Shown here piece after piece: positions 1-12,100 of a stretch of 64,000 nt of DNA. The notes below the pieces were generated by a model. The model was given only the letters and a program-made list of their open reading frames with translations, searched no databases and was not told the origin of the DNA. A program made the translations under genes and the position numbers. The stretch is from Leptobrachium leishanense (taxonomy: Eukaryota > Chordata > Amphibia > Anura > Megophryidae), in NCBI GenBank assembly GCA_009667805.1, contig CM019067.1, forward strand, positions 66,944,637 through 67,008,636, in the 5' to 3' direction. Numbering within the stretch: the first letter of the stretch is position 1; every line of letters begins with the position of its first letter.

Positions 1-641
1 AAACAGGCAATACAGTCAGCAAGGAATAAAAATAAGGAAAATAAAAGAAAAAGGGAGAGAAAGGACATCAGGTAATGCACAACAATCCCCTCCAACTCCC
101 ATGAAGCCAAAAAGAAAACAAATCTCAGGGCAGGGACCCCCCAGGGTCAAACCTGGCAGTCAGAGACATGGCATCTGCCAGCCCAACCCCTGGTCGCTCC
201 CATTACCACACTGCAGCAGGAAGGGGGTAGCAAATCAGATAAGGAAACAAGCACATACAGCACATCTGGAAAAATAGTTCACCGTATTCAAGAAAAAAAC
301 AACATGGGAGAGGAAAACAAACAAAACAAAAAACAATTAGTGAGTCTCTTCATCCCGAATCCAAAAGTGATCTTTGAGTCGGAGCAGGCAGGGAAGCACA
401 TGGTGGCACTCCAAACAAACCTCTGTAAAATACAGCAACTCAGGAGTCCCCATAACCTGCCCGTGAAGTGGCGGATTTCTAGGATGTATAGAAATATGTA
501 AAAAACAAAAAATGACATTTCAAATGACGGTAAATGCTTTTCCTTTAATCTATCCATAAACAACTGCTTGGGGCGGCAGTCTGTATGAAAAGAGGAGACA
601 TTTTCGGACACGCAGAAAAAGTTTACTGATTTTTTGGCGGT
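1..641. other. Unassigned non-coding stretch
   Basis: I see no gene here. Open frames on both strands are short, have no recognisable domain, and one (288-779, minus) runs into MITE sequence. The stretch ends where the first copy of a palindromic MITE begins. Confidence 0.5.
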
Positions 642-798
642 GAAAAGCAGGAGAATGACTGGAGAATGGAAAATTCTAGACCGAATAGCCGATTTGGAAA
701 GTGAGAAAAATTGGAGAATTTTTCTGGTTCGGCTATTTTGACCTAGAATTTTCTCTTCAGTCATTCTCCTGAGTTTCACCTTTCTCTGAATAACCCTG
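642..798. mobile_element. Type-1 palindromic MITE, copy a (one end missing)
   Basis: The segment is internally palindromic: a left arm with 'ggagaatgactgg' and 'gaaaattctag' is mirrored by 'ctagaattttc' and 'cagtcattctcc' on the right. The right end is the family's terminal repeat (CTCTGAATAACCCTG). The left terminal repeat is missing, so the copy is truncated or was hit by later insertion. It abuts copy b with one base between them. A clean full copy at 35032-35211 defines the family. No coding capacity. Confidence 0.7.
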
Positions 799-799
799 T

Positions 800-1409
800 C
801 AGGGTTATTCAGAGAGCGGTGCAGAGCAGGAGAATGACTGGAGAATGGAAAATTCTAGGTCTAAATAGCCAAACGAGAAAAATTCTCCCATTTAGGCTAG
901 GGTCAGACTAGCGAATTTTTAACATGCGTTTAGGCGCACTTAATCACGGCCGCACTAGCAGCAAATGATGGGCAATGACAGCCAATATACGAAGTACGGT
1001 CGCACGAAAGTCCGGCTGCGCAACGCAAGTGGAAAATGAACGCATTTTTTCGAGAACGCAGAACCGCTAGTACGGACGTACAGAGTGCGCTGCGTCCACT
1101 AGCGGCGTGTGTGCGTGATTTGGAGACGTCAGACCCTGCTCATGTACGGCCAACATAACGTCCAGACACCCAAAGTTTCCTGGTTTGGGTCCGTAAAAAA
1201 TCACGCACAAAAATGCGTATCGTATGACCGTTTTCGCGCATTCTGTGAAAAAATAAGGCAATGCGTTCGGACGCACTTTTTGATGGTCGCAGTGAAAAAT
1301 GCACTAGTCTGACCCTAGCCTTATCTCACTTTCCAAATCGGCTATTTGGTCCAGATTGTTCTCTTTTCCTGACATTCTCCTGGTTTTCACCTTTCTCTGA
1401 ACAACCCTG
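800..1409. mobile_element. Type-1 palindromic MITE, copy b, interrupted by another MITE
   Basis: It starts with CAGGGTTATTCAGAG and ends with the mirrored TCTGAACAACCCTG. Without the inserted type-2 MITE (895-1320) it is a roughly 180-bp palindrome like the copy at 35032. The two halves join inside the conserved stretch 'ttctccc...tctcactttcc', so the interruption is secondary. Confidence 0.7.
895..1320. mobile_element. Type-2 MITE nested in a type-1 MITE
   Basis: Inverted ends are GGCTAGGGTCAGACTAG on the left and CTAGTCTGACCCTAGCC on the right. The 3-bp direct repeat TTA lies at 892-894 and 1321-1323. The interior is rich in CG-containing words and has no useful reading frame. Superfamily is not assigned; the TTA repeat could be part of a TTAA-type target. 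The related copy at 1620-2059 supports a real family. Confidence 0.7.
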
Positions 1410-1580
1410 AGAGAGAGGTGAAAGCCAGGAGAACTGGCAGGAGAAGAGAACAATCTAGACCAAATAGCCAATTTGGAAAGTGAGTTAAATGGGAGAATTT
1501 TTCTGGTTTGGCTATTTTGACCTAGAATTTTCACTTCTCCAGTTATTCTCCTGCTTTTCACCGCTCTCTGAATAACCCTG
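1410..1580. mobile_element. Type-1 palindromic MITE, copy c
   Basis: Palindromic sequence with 'aaagccaggagaac' on the left and 'gttattctcctgctttt' on the right, ending CTCTGAATAACCCTG at 1580. The left terminal CAGGGTTATTC is absent because the copy is fused to the right end of copy b. It contains the family's central 'gccaatttggaaagtgag'. Confidence 0.65.
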
Positions 1581-1619
1581 TGAATGTTTAATCCCGAGGT
1601 GAAAAATAACATTGCTTAA

Positions 1620-2059
1620 GGCTGGGGTCAGACGAGCGCAGTTATCACGTCCGTGTTGCCGCACATTTGTACGTCCGTGGCAGCATAGCATTCTGACCAA
1701 TGGAGCCCCACACACGAAGTACGTCCGCACGGAAGTGCTGATGCATGGCGGACGCAGCAAACGGATGCAGGTTAGGCAAGAACGTAATACTGCTAGAACG
1801 TACGTGCGTAGTGCGCAACGTCCGTGTAGCTTTGTATGTGAGTGATGAAACAAGGTCAGATGGACTGCATTTATACGTCCAGCATTTTTGACGGACAGAA
1901 TGTTTTTTCATTTTAATTTATTTTCCCTGCTACATCAGTCAAAAAATACGTCAGTGAAAAAAACGGACTGTTTGGCCACTACCTTGTTGTCAGTCAGTAA
2001 GTACGTCCGTACTGCACGGACGTACAGTCCGTACAAAATGCGCTCATCTGACCCTAGCC
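1620..2059. mobile_element. Type-2 MITE, second copy
   Basis: Inverted ends are GGCTGGGGTCAGACGAGCG and the mirrored CATCTGACCCTAGCC. The flanks are TTAA (1616-1619) and TTAG (2060-2063), consistent with a decayed TTAA duplication but not proof of one. The interior has repeated ACGTCCGT-like words, which give spurious open frames on both strands. Confidence 0.65.
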
Positions 2060-2097
2060 TTAGATGTTATTTTGAATTTTTTTCAAACACCAGTTAA

Positions 2098-3275
2098 CCA
2101 CTTGGCTGCTATGGACGCGCTCAGCGCGTCCAGCCAAGTGGTTCTCCTGTGCTATGGACACGCTGAGCGTGTCCATGAACAGGAGGCGGCAATCCGCCGG
2201 ATTCCAGCGGATTGCTGCACCCCCCAGTGCGGGCTGACATCTTGGATGTCAGCCCAGCACTCTGGGACCCCGGCGGAGCAATTAGATGTCATCGCGGCGG
2301 CGCGATGACATCTAACTCAGGCACCCCCCCCCGCATGTGCGGAGGAAGTGCCTGAAAGGGAGGGGGGAGGTCTTTCCGGGGGGCAGATTTCCGGGGGGCA
2401 GAGGGTTAATCCAGGCACTGTTTGGAAGGGCACAGCCTGCCCTTCCAAACGGTGGCTGTGATTAACCCCTGGGGAGCCGGATTACAAATCGGCGCTGAAA
2501 AGCGACGATCGTGATCCTCTCCTGAAGCTGGCAGACATCTTGAATGTCGGCCAAGCCTCCAGGAACTCCCCCTGAGGACTGGCATCATCGTGCATAGCAC
2601 GATGACGCCAGTCCTGGAGTTAAGCCCTAGCTGCCACCAATGGTGGAGATAGGGGGTTCCAATGAACCCCCTTTCTCCCGATCCGTGGCAGCTAGGGGTT
2701 AATGTTTGATATCGTTGGATAGGACAGAGCATGGCCTTTCCAAGGATACCAAACATGAGCATGAAAAATGTTTTTTAAAAAAGATTCTAAAAAAAAAATA
2801 AACAAGTTATTTTTGTTTTGTTAATGCAGCAATATTGTTCCCATTTCAATTATAATGTGAACAATAATGCTGTACTAACGATTTTTGTATGCGGTGCGTT
2901 TGTTAAAAAAAGCGAAATTTTCCCCAAAAAAATATGTAACGAGACCCCATTTCTAATTTTTTTAACAAGCACACCCCATACAAACTATAACCACAAACGA
3001 TCGCATGTTAAAATGTGAAAAAAAACACTTTACACATAATAAATTATTGAAAATTCTAATTTTATTGCATTTTTGTTATAATATACAGACATGACATAAC
3101 GTATACATATAATAATGACATATTATGAATCTGCCAAGTCTGCCGGAAAGAACGATATATAATATGTCTGGGTCATATATCAAAATATGGCTGCAAAACG
3201 CGGTTAATCATGATGAGCGAAAGCGGTAAAAATGACCTCAGCACAGAGGTGTGAAAAGCCTCAGCAGCGAAAGGG
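2098..3275. mobile_element. Non-autonomous hairpin-rich element with TTAA duplication, copy 1
   Basis: Exact TTAA duplications lie at 2094-2097 and 3276-3279. The ends form an imperfect inverted repeat: CCACTTGGCTGC on the left and GCAGCGAAAGGG on the right. The first half holds several strong hairpins, including GGACGCGC-TCA-GCGCGTCC and a pair around GTCATCGCGGCGGCGCGATGAC, followed by A/T-rich sequence. TTAA targets are used by piggyBac and Kolobok transposases; which applies cannot be decided without a transposase, and none is encoded. The copy at 22975-24190 is colinear with it, which fixes both ends. Confidence 0.8.
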
Positions 3276-3279
3276 TTAA

Positions 3280-6200
3280 ATGCAGCATATTAGGATGTTT
3301 TAGGGAAATTAATTCTCAAATCTCAATCAGAAGCAGACACCACCCCACCCTCAGTATGTTGTTCAATGTATCAAATTGATTACCAGACTAAAAACACCTG
3401 GTGTTATGCCCGTTTGTGAACAGAGGTCATTTAGAGTTGATAATCTTTCCACGTACACATTAGTTAATTCAATATCTAATAAACCGTTGCTTATAATATT
3501 CTGCAGTAAAGAGTCTCTTTATTTCTAGATTTTTTAGTATTTTTTAAGCATTTTCTATACTTTTTCAAAATTTCCTTTTTTTTTCAAACTTGAACCGAAC
3601 AGACACAAAAAGTTCGAAATTCGCGAACTTTCGAACTGCCAAAGTTCGGGTCGAACTCCGAACCGTCCGAACCCGAACAGCTCATCCCTACTCAGGACTC
3701 AGGAGGTATCCAGGCCATCAATCATCACCAGCCCGCCACAGGGTCTCCCCGGGAGCTGGCGGGCGGCAATCAGCAAAGAGATAAGAGCACCACCTGGTCG
3801 TAAATCTCCCAGGAAAGCACACAGAGCAAACGCCACAATCGATCTGAGAGGAACTACAGCAGCCACTCCATCGATTGTTGCTCCAGGAGGCAACTTGTAA
3901 GCATCCAGGGGATCTGCACCACTTGTAGCAGGATCCTCCACTAAGGGTCGAGAGGCCAGAAACGGCAAGTCAGTCACTATGCCAATCACATCGCACCTCT
4001 GCACTGACCATCTGCTCTGACCATCAAGAGAGCCTCACCAGGTGTGCTCTCGCTCGGAGCCTTAAGGGGGGGCGTTTTAATTTCCCTTCCCAGTAATCAA
4101 TCACCTGGGAGGCTGGGACTCGAGCCAGTGCTTCTCTCCTGCGTGGCTCCACGTGCATCATGGAACGCTGGGAGGAAGTGATGTTATATGATCACTTCCT
4201 CCCGGCGTTGCAGAGTACACGTGCGGCATCGCGACTCGGGAGGAAGCCTGATGGACTCGGAGGGGGCATGGACTGCCTGCAGATGTCTGGCGCTGATGTC
4301 TGCCTGATGATGTCAGAGGGGGCCCGTCGGCTGCTGGCCGCCATCTTTGACTCTCTGCTTAACGGCTGGGCCCAGTAGGCCGCAGTACCTCCTCCGAGGC
4401 CTGCGGCCTAAAGTAAATATAGCTGCTGCCGGGGGGCCCCCCAGTCCCCGGGCCCCTTACCAGAGCATGGGCTGTAATGCCCTGATGGCGGCCCTGGTTG
4501 GCGTAACACTGGGGTGAAATCCGTTTGCGCTTTACAGCTTGAGCGACCTTACTGTTATTTTCTGTCTCATACCTAATATGGGGAGCTCAATCTACTTTTA
4601 GCGTCTCAACAAGTGAGGTATAACAAGGTGCAGGTGCAAATTATTGCCTGGGACGTGAAGTGCAAAGGTTTAGCACCTCCTAAAAGCTTTTGTTAAATGA
4701 TTCTGCAAATGCAAAATCATTTAACTTGCTTTAACCCCGCCCCCCTTAAAAATCCCATTCTAACCTCTCATCCCATGGGGAAAAGGGTGGCCCGATCTGC
4801 TGCTTCTTCTCCCCGGGAGCAGAGTTAAACCGGGTAGAAATAGTTCCTAGTCTCCCTCCATGGCACTGTGCGGCCTCACGATCTCGAGGTGGCGCAGAGC
4901 TCATGGCCTGGAATTGCAAGGCTCTGTGGAGTCCTATGGACTCCAGGAGCTGATTCTCATGGTAGTACGGAAGTCCTATTACGGGTATCAGGGCAACTTC
5001 CCTGGAATATGATGTTAACATGGAGAGGGCAAGGGAAAATCTGCAAGCGGAGATTTTCTTGTTTACCGTCTCCATGTTTGCGTCTAGAATGGAATAGGGC
5101 CCTTGGTTTCCAAGATGAGATTCTAGATTCAAGCTGCTATGTAAATCATAAAGCCATTGCATGCACGCTTCATTAATGTGTCTTTTACCAATCCGGTACT
5201 TTCACAAGTGCCACATTCAACTTACTGTATGTGGTGACATATTCACTGTGTAGAACATGACATCAAAACAAGTGTATATATTGTGATGTAGTGCATGGAT
5301 GGCACTGTGTATTCCCCTGTATTTTGTGTTAAGGGTTAGGCAATAACCCCCAGGAGGGAAGGTGTTTTGTTTTGGTGTCCCCGCAATCAAGGGCTTAAAT
5401 AGCTTCTGCTTGAGGGAGGGGTAGATTAGACTGTGCAAGGGATGAGAAGGATTCCCACACAGGCAGGGAAAGATTAAGAATGGGCACCGGATGAGAAATA
5501 CAGAGACTGATAAGCACACGGTGCTTCTGCTACTCCTGAGGTTGGAGAGTCTGCATTGGATGCAGGATATGAAACCAAAGGTTGGTTTGGATGTTATGAT
5601 TTCATTGATAATGAAATAAAGCCTGGAATAATTTCACCATTTAAAGGACTTTTGTGTGCCATAATTGTGACAATATATAGATATATATATATATATATAT
5701 ATATAACAGGTTGTACAAGCAAGCACAAAACATGGTTTGCAAATATGTGACATCTCCTGGTTTACACACCACCTTATTAATGCTCCCCAGGAAAAGCTCA
5801 GTCCCCTAGCAATCTACCCCACTATCCCTATTGAGGAATTGGGGAAAATTGTTGCAATTTCTATACAATGTAAACCAAGGCCATTTTCTTGCGTTGCACA
5901 TGCTTGCTATATTTTTCCGAACAGAGGGAAACTTTGATCAAAGGATCATTTCGTAGAATGGCTGTTATGTGCCAGGAAAGTAAACAAACCATATTCAGAC
6001 TATGACACATACACATTTGCAAACACAATCTGTAATCTCATCACGTTGCAGGTTCCCTTTAAAGAACTATATAAATTCAATTATGCTCTCATAGACGATT
6101 ATCAATACTAGCTTTTATTATCTTAGATAAATTGACCTTGGACTAAGTTCCACAGACAAAGCGCACATCGCAGACGATTACTGAAGTAATTAACCTAATC

Positions 6201-6635
6201 TACTGCAGGAGAAGTGATTAATCATTTGATCTCATAAGTGCTGAAATATATTCCTAATATTTAGGTTATCTATGATCAAATCTCTTGTAACACAGTCAGA
6301 GAGAATAGCATCATATATCATAAAGTCACAGTCATGAATCTTAATCCCTACGAAATATATCATAATTTCACTTCAAAACACATTCATCAGGTTTTTGATT
6401 GTTTGTGACTGGCCATAATAGCAAAAAACAAACTATTTTAAAAAGCAAAAACAATGTATAGCATCAGAACATCCAAAATATTGTTTTAGGCCATTTGGCA
6501 ATATCTGCTCATTGATATGTGATTCACCAAATGTTGATCAATGAAAAAATATAAAAAAAATACATAAACTAACCTTAAAAAGACATCTCTAGAATACATA
6601 GTATTATATTGTTATCTTTCAGTAATTGATACAAA
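3280..6635. other. Intergenic, no gene recognised
   Basis: No coding sequence with a recognisable domain. 3585-3690 has repeated 'gttcg/cgaac' words and looks like an end of a dispersed repeat. 3700-4500 is GC-rich and repetitive-looking, with a hairpin at about 4168-4204 (GGGAGGAAGTGAT and its mirror). The rest is ordinary AT-rich sequence. Confidence 0.45.
5669..5704. repeat. (TA)n microsatellite
   Basis: A run of alternating T and A of about 30 bp with one G interruption at the left edge. Confidence 0.9.
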
Positions 6636-6639
6636 TAAG

Positions 6640-7582
6640 TGTAGCGCTGGTTTAAAACACTGTTGCTGTAGTACTTATTTTTGGCCACCAGAGGGAGACA
6701 AGTGCAATGTAAGAGACACTGGACAATGGGACTACGTTTTCCAGCATGCTTTGCGTCGGGAACAGGAAGTGGGTGGGGAGAAGAGACTTACATCCGCAGC
6801 CTCGTGCAGAGGAAACCCAGAGCGCGCCGAGGAGTGAAGAGAGCAAGACGCACGTGAGACAGACAACGATCGTGACCAGGCCGGAGCGCAGGTGCGGCCT
6901 TGGGGAGCTAGAGATCGGTTCACACTACTTGCCAGAGACCTAGTAATCCACCGCTACAAAGTCTACAAAGATACAGAGTTGCTGAAGGACCCCCAGTGAG
7001 GAGACCGCGATGATCTAGTGGGAGTGCAGGCGGTGAGCTGAGCATCTTGTGACAGAAACGGACAAGCAAGACAAGCAGATCCGGTGGCACAGAGTCCCAG
7101 TCGGGTCGAGCGGAGAGACGTCCTGGGTCGGGCAGAGCGCAGAGTATCTGGCGGATGGGTGAGAGGCCTTCCCGGCCACAGTAAAATAATAAAGCACGCT
7201 GCAAGTTTGTCTAAAACTACAGGGCCCCAACGTGACTAGTCGAAGACATAATTAAATCGTTCACTGGCCAGTTGAATCTTGTACCCGGGTACCAACACAC
7301 GCATACACGTACACCTTTTTGGGACACAACCTGTACGGGACTCACATTCCAACAAAGAAGGAGTTAATATTCATTTTTCTTTTCCGCTGCGCGTTTCTCG
7401 CATTACAAACTTCTGTAAATATATATGTATACCGTGCTGCTTTATATATGACAGTTTATTTGAGATCAGTAAACTATATAACGTATAAAATCCACAACAG
7501 TGCTGGTGTATATTTATTCCCTAGTGCGGGGAGACTGACCCGAGGTTTAAATTCAGCGGCTCCTCCGGGATTGAGCGCTACA
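6640..7582 (+). repeat. Element A 5' LTR
   Basis: 943 bp, TG...CA ends, with inverted terminal TGTAGCGCT/AGCGCTACA. It differs from the 3' LTR (955 bp) by scattered substitutions and by a 12-bp CACTACCCACTA-like expansion present only in the 3' copy. It has one copy of the TTTCCGCTGCGCG segment that is tandemly repeated in A-prime's LTRs. Confidence 0.92.
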
Positions 7583-7584
7583 CG

Positions 7585-7606
7585 TGTGGGCTCGTTTCCG
7601 GGATCC
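7585..7606 (+). promoter_or_regulatory. Element A primer-binding site (tRNA-Pro-like)
   Basis: Two bases after the LTR comes TGTGGGCTCGTTTCCGGGAT. In A-prime the same site reads TGGGGGCTCGTTTCCGGGAT. The first 11 bases of the A-prime version match the complement of a vertebrate tRNA-Pro 3' end including CCA, and CCGGGAT continues the match after two extra T's. Element A has one substitution at its third base. The primer assignment is inferred from known tRNA sequence. Confidence 0.7.
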
Positions 7607-7640
7607 AGTCTCTGGAAAAACCGCATTTAAAGGGTTAAAT

Positions 7641-9131
7641 ATGGATCCAGACACTGCTGCCAAATGGTGTGAGAAGCACAGTAGTCAGATAGAATTGTGT
7701 ATAGTCATGGATATTCCTGCAGACACTTGGGCCGAAGATCAGATTCGCCAGGCCGTGGCCGCGCTGACACCAGATCATCGTGGGTTAATCCTGGACATTA
7801 AAGAGAACCCAGATACCTCTCACACGTATGTTCTTTTTGAGTGGAGAAAGGGTGTTCCAGTGTGTATTCAGGGCACGAGCGTGAAGCTGACCGATGAGGT
7901 GGAAATTCAACTGATTCAGCCAAGTGCGCCACGTGGCGATCCCGCGAGTGTTCCCACGCCCAGTCCGCTGGCCATGATCGGGCCTGAATTTATAGTGCCT
8001 ATTGGAGATTTTCTGGCTAAATGACAAAGAACAAGCCCTCCGCACACTATCTTTGGTTATCGACGGTTGAGAAACTTTACAGGAAACGTACCAACTCCGA
8101 CGGGAGAAGAAACCTTCGAAGAATGGGTAGAACAGGCGATGCAGGCTCTGGATGAGTGGGACGTCCCTGAAGCGCAGAAGAAGCAAAGGATTACTGAGAG
8201 CTTAAAGGGACCTGAGTCAGAGGCTGTAAGAAACCTAAAATTGAGTAAGCAAGACTGCACTGCTTTAGATTATCTACATATTTTACAGGAAGTCTTTGGG
8301 CGAACGGAAAAGGCTGCGGAGCTCGTGTACCAGTATGAACACACCTACCAGCGGAAAGGTGAGAAAATGACTGAATATATGAGGCGCCTAGATAAGGTTC
8401 TGCACCAGATACTTCTCAAGAAAGGGGCCGAACCGGCCGAAATAAATAAAATCCGAATGCAACAGATCCTGAGGGGTGCTCAACCTCTAGATCCGGTGAT
8501 GCTACAGCTGAGAAGCAGGGAAGGTAACCGAGAATTGAAATACCTGGAACTGATCCGAGCTGTCAGAGAGGAAGAGGCTTCACTTGAAGAAAAATCCTTT
8601 AGGAGAGGAGAAAGCGCTTACGCACAACCCGTGAGGCATAATGAATGTCTGCAACCTGAAGATGATTCATTAGACACCTATGGATCCGAAGTGGACAAAC
8701 AAGAGTGTTTTGTTGTTCCTAAATCCACAGAGAATGCTGCAAAAGAACTAACCCTTTCTGCACATAGTGAGTTGCACAAAACCATTAAGAAGGTACAAGA
8801 AACTCAAGCGGAATTGCAACAGGCGCATGCGGACCTGTGCCGAGCACTTTCGAAGGTGGCAGAGACACGGACCGATATGCAGAAGTTCCTTGCTGATATG
8901 CGGACAACTGGAGTTGCTGTGGTGTCTGGCCAGGGTCCTTCAACCGAATCACAGCAAGTAAGTGCGTCTCCGTCTTCAAAGAAGAGATGTTTCAGTTGTG
9001 GGGAAATGGGTCATTTCCACGCACAATGCAAAAGTCAAAAGCCTGAAAGAGATATGGTTGAAGAGCTTCTAAAAGCCTTGGAGGGGCTACTATCTACCTC
9101 ACCAGCGGGAAACGCCAGAGGGCACAAGTGA
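7641..9131 (+). pseudogene. gag: Element A gag, PNMA-like, one nonsense codon
   Basis: Structural polyprotein that would form the particle in the cytoplasm. The ATG at 7641 is the one used by the intact sister at 52790. The first ~125 residues resemble the N-terminal RRM-like region of PNMA proteins, with an MDPDTAAKWC start. Residues ~140-320 form the capsid region, with the signature GEETFEEWVEQA and later ESLKGPESEAVRNL, as in PNMA capsids. A coiled-coil-like stretch follows, then a CCHC knuckle (C-X2-C-X4-H-X4-C, 8988-9029). An in-frame TGA at 8022-8024 (codon 128), where the sister has a Cys codon, splits it. The stop at 9129-9131 overlaps the pol frame, which is entered by -1 shift at 9107-9113. 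The PNMA relationship is by family resemblance and was not computed. Confidence 0.85.
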
Positions 9132-9150
9132 AGGAGCAAACTAGGTGCCC
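9107..9150 (+). promoter_or_regulatory. Gag-pol -1 ribosomal frameshift signal
   Basis: The heptamer GGGAAAC (9107-9113) is phased G GGA AAC in the gag frame. After a 6-nt spacer, GGGCAC (9120-9125) can pair with GTGCCC (9145-9150) across a 19-nt loop that contains the gag stop. The -1 frame is open from the heptamer into protease. Heptamer, spacer length, both stem strands and loop length are identical in A-prime, although the loop bases differ. A pseudoknot is possible but not demonstrated. Confidence 0.8.
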
Positions 9151-12100
9151 AATGGTCAAAACACGCTCCAAAAATCAAGCCAGGGCTGAGAGGCCGAGAG
9201 GGCCCAGAGTCTGGCCAACTGCTGAGCCTACCAGGACTGAAAGAGTCACTCCCTTAGCATCCAGTCCTACGTCATGGGGAAGCAATGCAGGCCCAAAACC
9301 TACACGGGCCAAGAAGAAGGCCAGGGTACAACAAACTGGGTCTAAACTTCCTGTGACTACAACAAAGTTTCCTGACCAGCTGATAGGTCCTTCTCCCATT
9401 GTGCCAATTCAAGTAGAGAGAGTCTACACTAAAGCTCTGTTGGACTCAGGGGCTCAAGTGACATTGATCTACCGAGACATCTACGAGAAGCACTTGAAGC
9501 ACATACCTCTACAGAAATTGAAGGACCTGGAAATCTGGGGTATTGGAACTGAGAAACTTCCCTATGACGGATATCTACAGATGAAGTTAGAGATCAGATC
9601 CGAAGTCATCGGACAGTCTGGAGGTTGTGATGCATTGGCCGTTGTGTGTCCTCGGCCTTCAGAGGCAAACAGAAGTTCTATGATAGTGGGGACGAATACT
9701 GATCTGGTGCGACGTCTCCTGACTCCTGTGGTACTGGAAGAAGGTTCTACCTAAGGAGTACACCCGATGTTACGTCCAGTCTATCAGAGAATGGTCGAAG
9801 AACAGAAGGCACCTGCTGAAGTGGGGCGCCTATGGAGATTGGAAGGAACAGAGAAGGTTCTGCAATCAAGAGAAGTAGCAAGCTTCTGGGCTTCAGTCAA
9901 GTTGAACGGATCGCAACAAGGTCCCTATGTGGTACTGGAAACTGATTTTAATCATGGGAATGAAGCCGGAGTAGAAGTAATCCCTGAAATAATCTCCACA
10001 AGAGCTTTGAAACAAACACGAGGAAGAGTCTCAGTCAGTGTGTGTAATGTGTCTGATTCTCCAGTGGTCCTGAAAGCACGAATGCCTATCGGGCAAGTAG
10101 CGTCCACTACGCCCCTCTCTCCTACCGATTTAGGAGGGGGAGTGGATAAAGAGATTCCAGATGACAGGTTCTAACCTAAGGACGCTCCCATCTCGCCCGA
10201 ATGGAAGAAACGTCTTCAGTCCCAGGTCCTAAAGTGGAGGGACTTGTTCTCCAAGGATGAGTTCGACGTGGGCCTAGCTAAGAGTACTGAGCATCGCATT
10301 CGACTACAGGAAGACAAGCCGTTTCGAGAAAGGTCAAGACGAGTTCCGTTGGGAGACTTGGATGATCTACGAGAACATCTGAATGAACTGCAAAGAACTA
10401 AGGTGATCCAAGAGTCCAGGAGCCTGTATGCATCTCCAATAGTAATGGTCCGGAAGAAGAATGGTTCTGTCCGTCTATGTATAGACTATCGCACGCTAAA
10501 TCGGAGAACCATCCCAGATCAATATGCTACTCCTCGGATAGAAGATGCCTTACAGTGTCTGTCTGGAGCAAAATGGTTTAGTGTACTAGACCTGCGAAGT
10601 GGGTATCACCAGATACCAATGCATCCTGAAGACAAAGAGAAGACTGCGTTCATCTGACCACTGGGGTTCTTTGAGTTCAACAGAATGCCTCAAGGCCTTA
10701 CGGGAGCTCCAGCCACGTTCCAACGGTTAATGGAGAAGACCGTCAGGGACATGAACCTGATCGAAGTATTAGTGTATCTGGATGATATTATTGTGTTCGG
10801 GAAGACTCTGGAAGAACATGAACAACGGTTGGAGAAGGTCTTGAAGAGGCTCCATGAAGAGGGGTTGAAATTGTCTCTGGAAAAATGTCAATTCTGCTTA
10901 CCTTCCGTTACATATCTGGGACATGTGGTTTCAGCAGAAGGCGTTTCGACAGATCCTCGGAAGTTGGAAGCCGTAGCTTCCTGGCCTAGACCCCGAAATG
11001 TTACTGAACTTAGATCTTTCTTGGGGTTCTGCTCCTATTATCGAAGATTTGTAGGAGTATTTGCCAAGATAGCTCAACCACTGAACAAGCTCCTACAGAA
11101 AGAAGACGCAAAAGAAGGTCACAAGGCCTCTGACCGAAATTCGTCGGCTCCAGGGCCAAGGAAGGCTCGAGAATCTATCCAGGGAGAATGGACTAGTCAA
11201 TGCAAAGGTGCTTTCGTGAAGCTGAAAGAAAGTCTAACTCGAGCTCCTGTCTTGGCTTACTCGGATCCTCACAAGCCGTACGAACTGCATGTGGATGCCA
11301 GTAGAGAAGGTCTAGGGGGAGTCCTGTACCAAGAGTATGGAGGATTGCTGAGGCCTGTAGCGTATGTGAGCCGGAGTCTTACGCCTTCAGAAAAGAACTA
11401 TCCTACCCACAAGTTGGAGTTTCTAGCCTTGAAGTGGGCGGTGGTAGATAAGCTAAAAGACTATCTGTATGGAGCCGAATTTGTGATAAAGACGGATAAC
11501 AATCCTCTTACCTACGTCCTTACTACTGCGAAGCTGGACGCCACGGGACATCGGTGGTTGGCCGCTCTGTCAGGGTTTCGGTTCAGCCTGAAGTATCGCC
11601 CTGGGGTGAATAATCGAGATGCCGATGCTTTGTCGAGGAGACCCTACATTACCGAATGGACTCAGTTAACTCCAGATGGGGTGCAAGCTTTATGTTAAGG
11701 AGCAGAGCGCCGGGTCAAGGGAGGGATTGAAGCGGAAGCCATAGGAGTTGTGGCTGCGGCTGTTCCAGAGTTCTATTGTAATCCTACGCAGCTGAGGGAT
11801 GAAAGTTTGCCTACTTTTTCAAAACAGGACCTGAGAGCTGATCAGGCTGAAGACCCTTTGATTGCATTAACCGCAAAGGCCCTGAACGCGAACCAACGGG
11901 AGATTCTTCTGACAAATTCCCCAGAAGGGGCCAGATTGGTATATAAAGAGTGGGAACGATTGAAGATGTTGGATGGGGTGGTCTACCGAAGGGGCCGCTC
12001 GAACGGTGCTGTAGAGACCCAACAGTTGTTCCTTCCCACTAAGCACAGAGAGGATGTGCTACAGTCGTTACACGATGAACATGGACATTTAGGTGCAGAG

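Noticed and set aside
288..779. 163-residue minus-strand frame
   Set aside because: No domain; its N-terminal part is MITE sequence and its remainder is low-complexity.
1620..2059. Small plus- and minus-strand frames at 1.5-2.1 kb
   Set aside because: They follow from the palindromic MITE interior and have no family resemblance.
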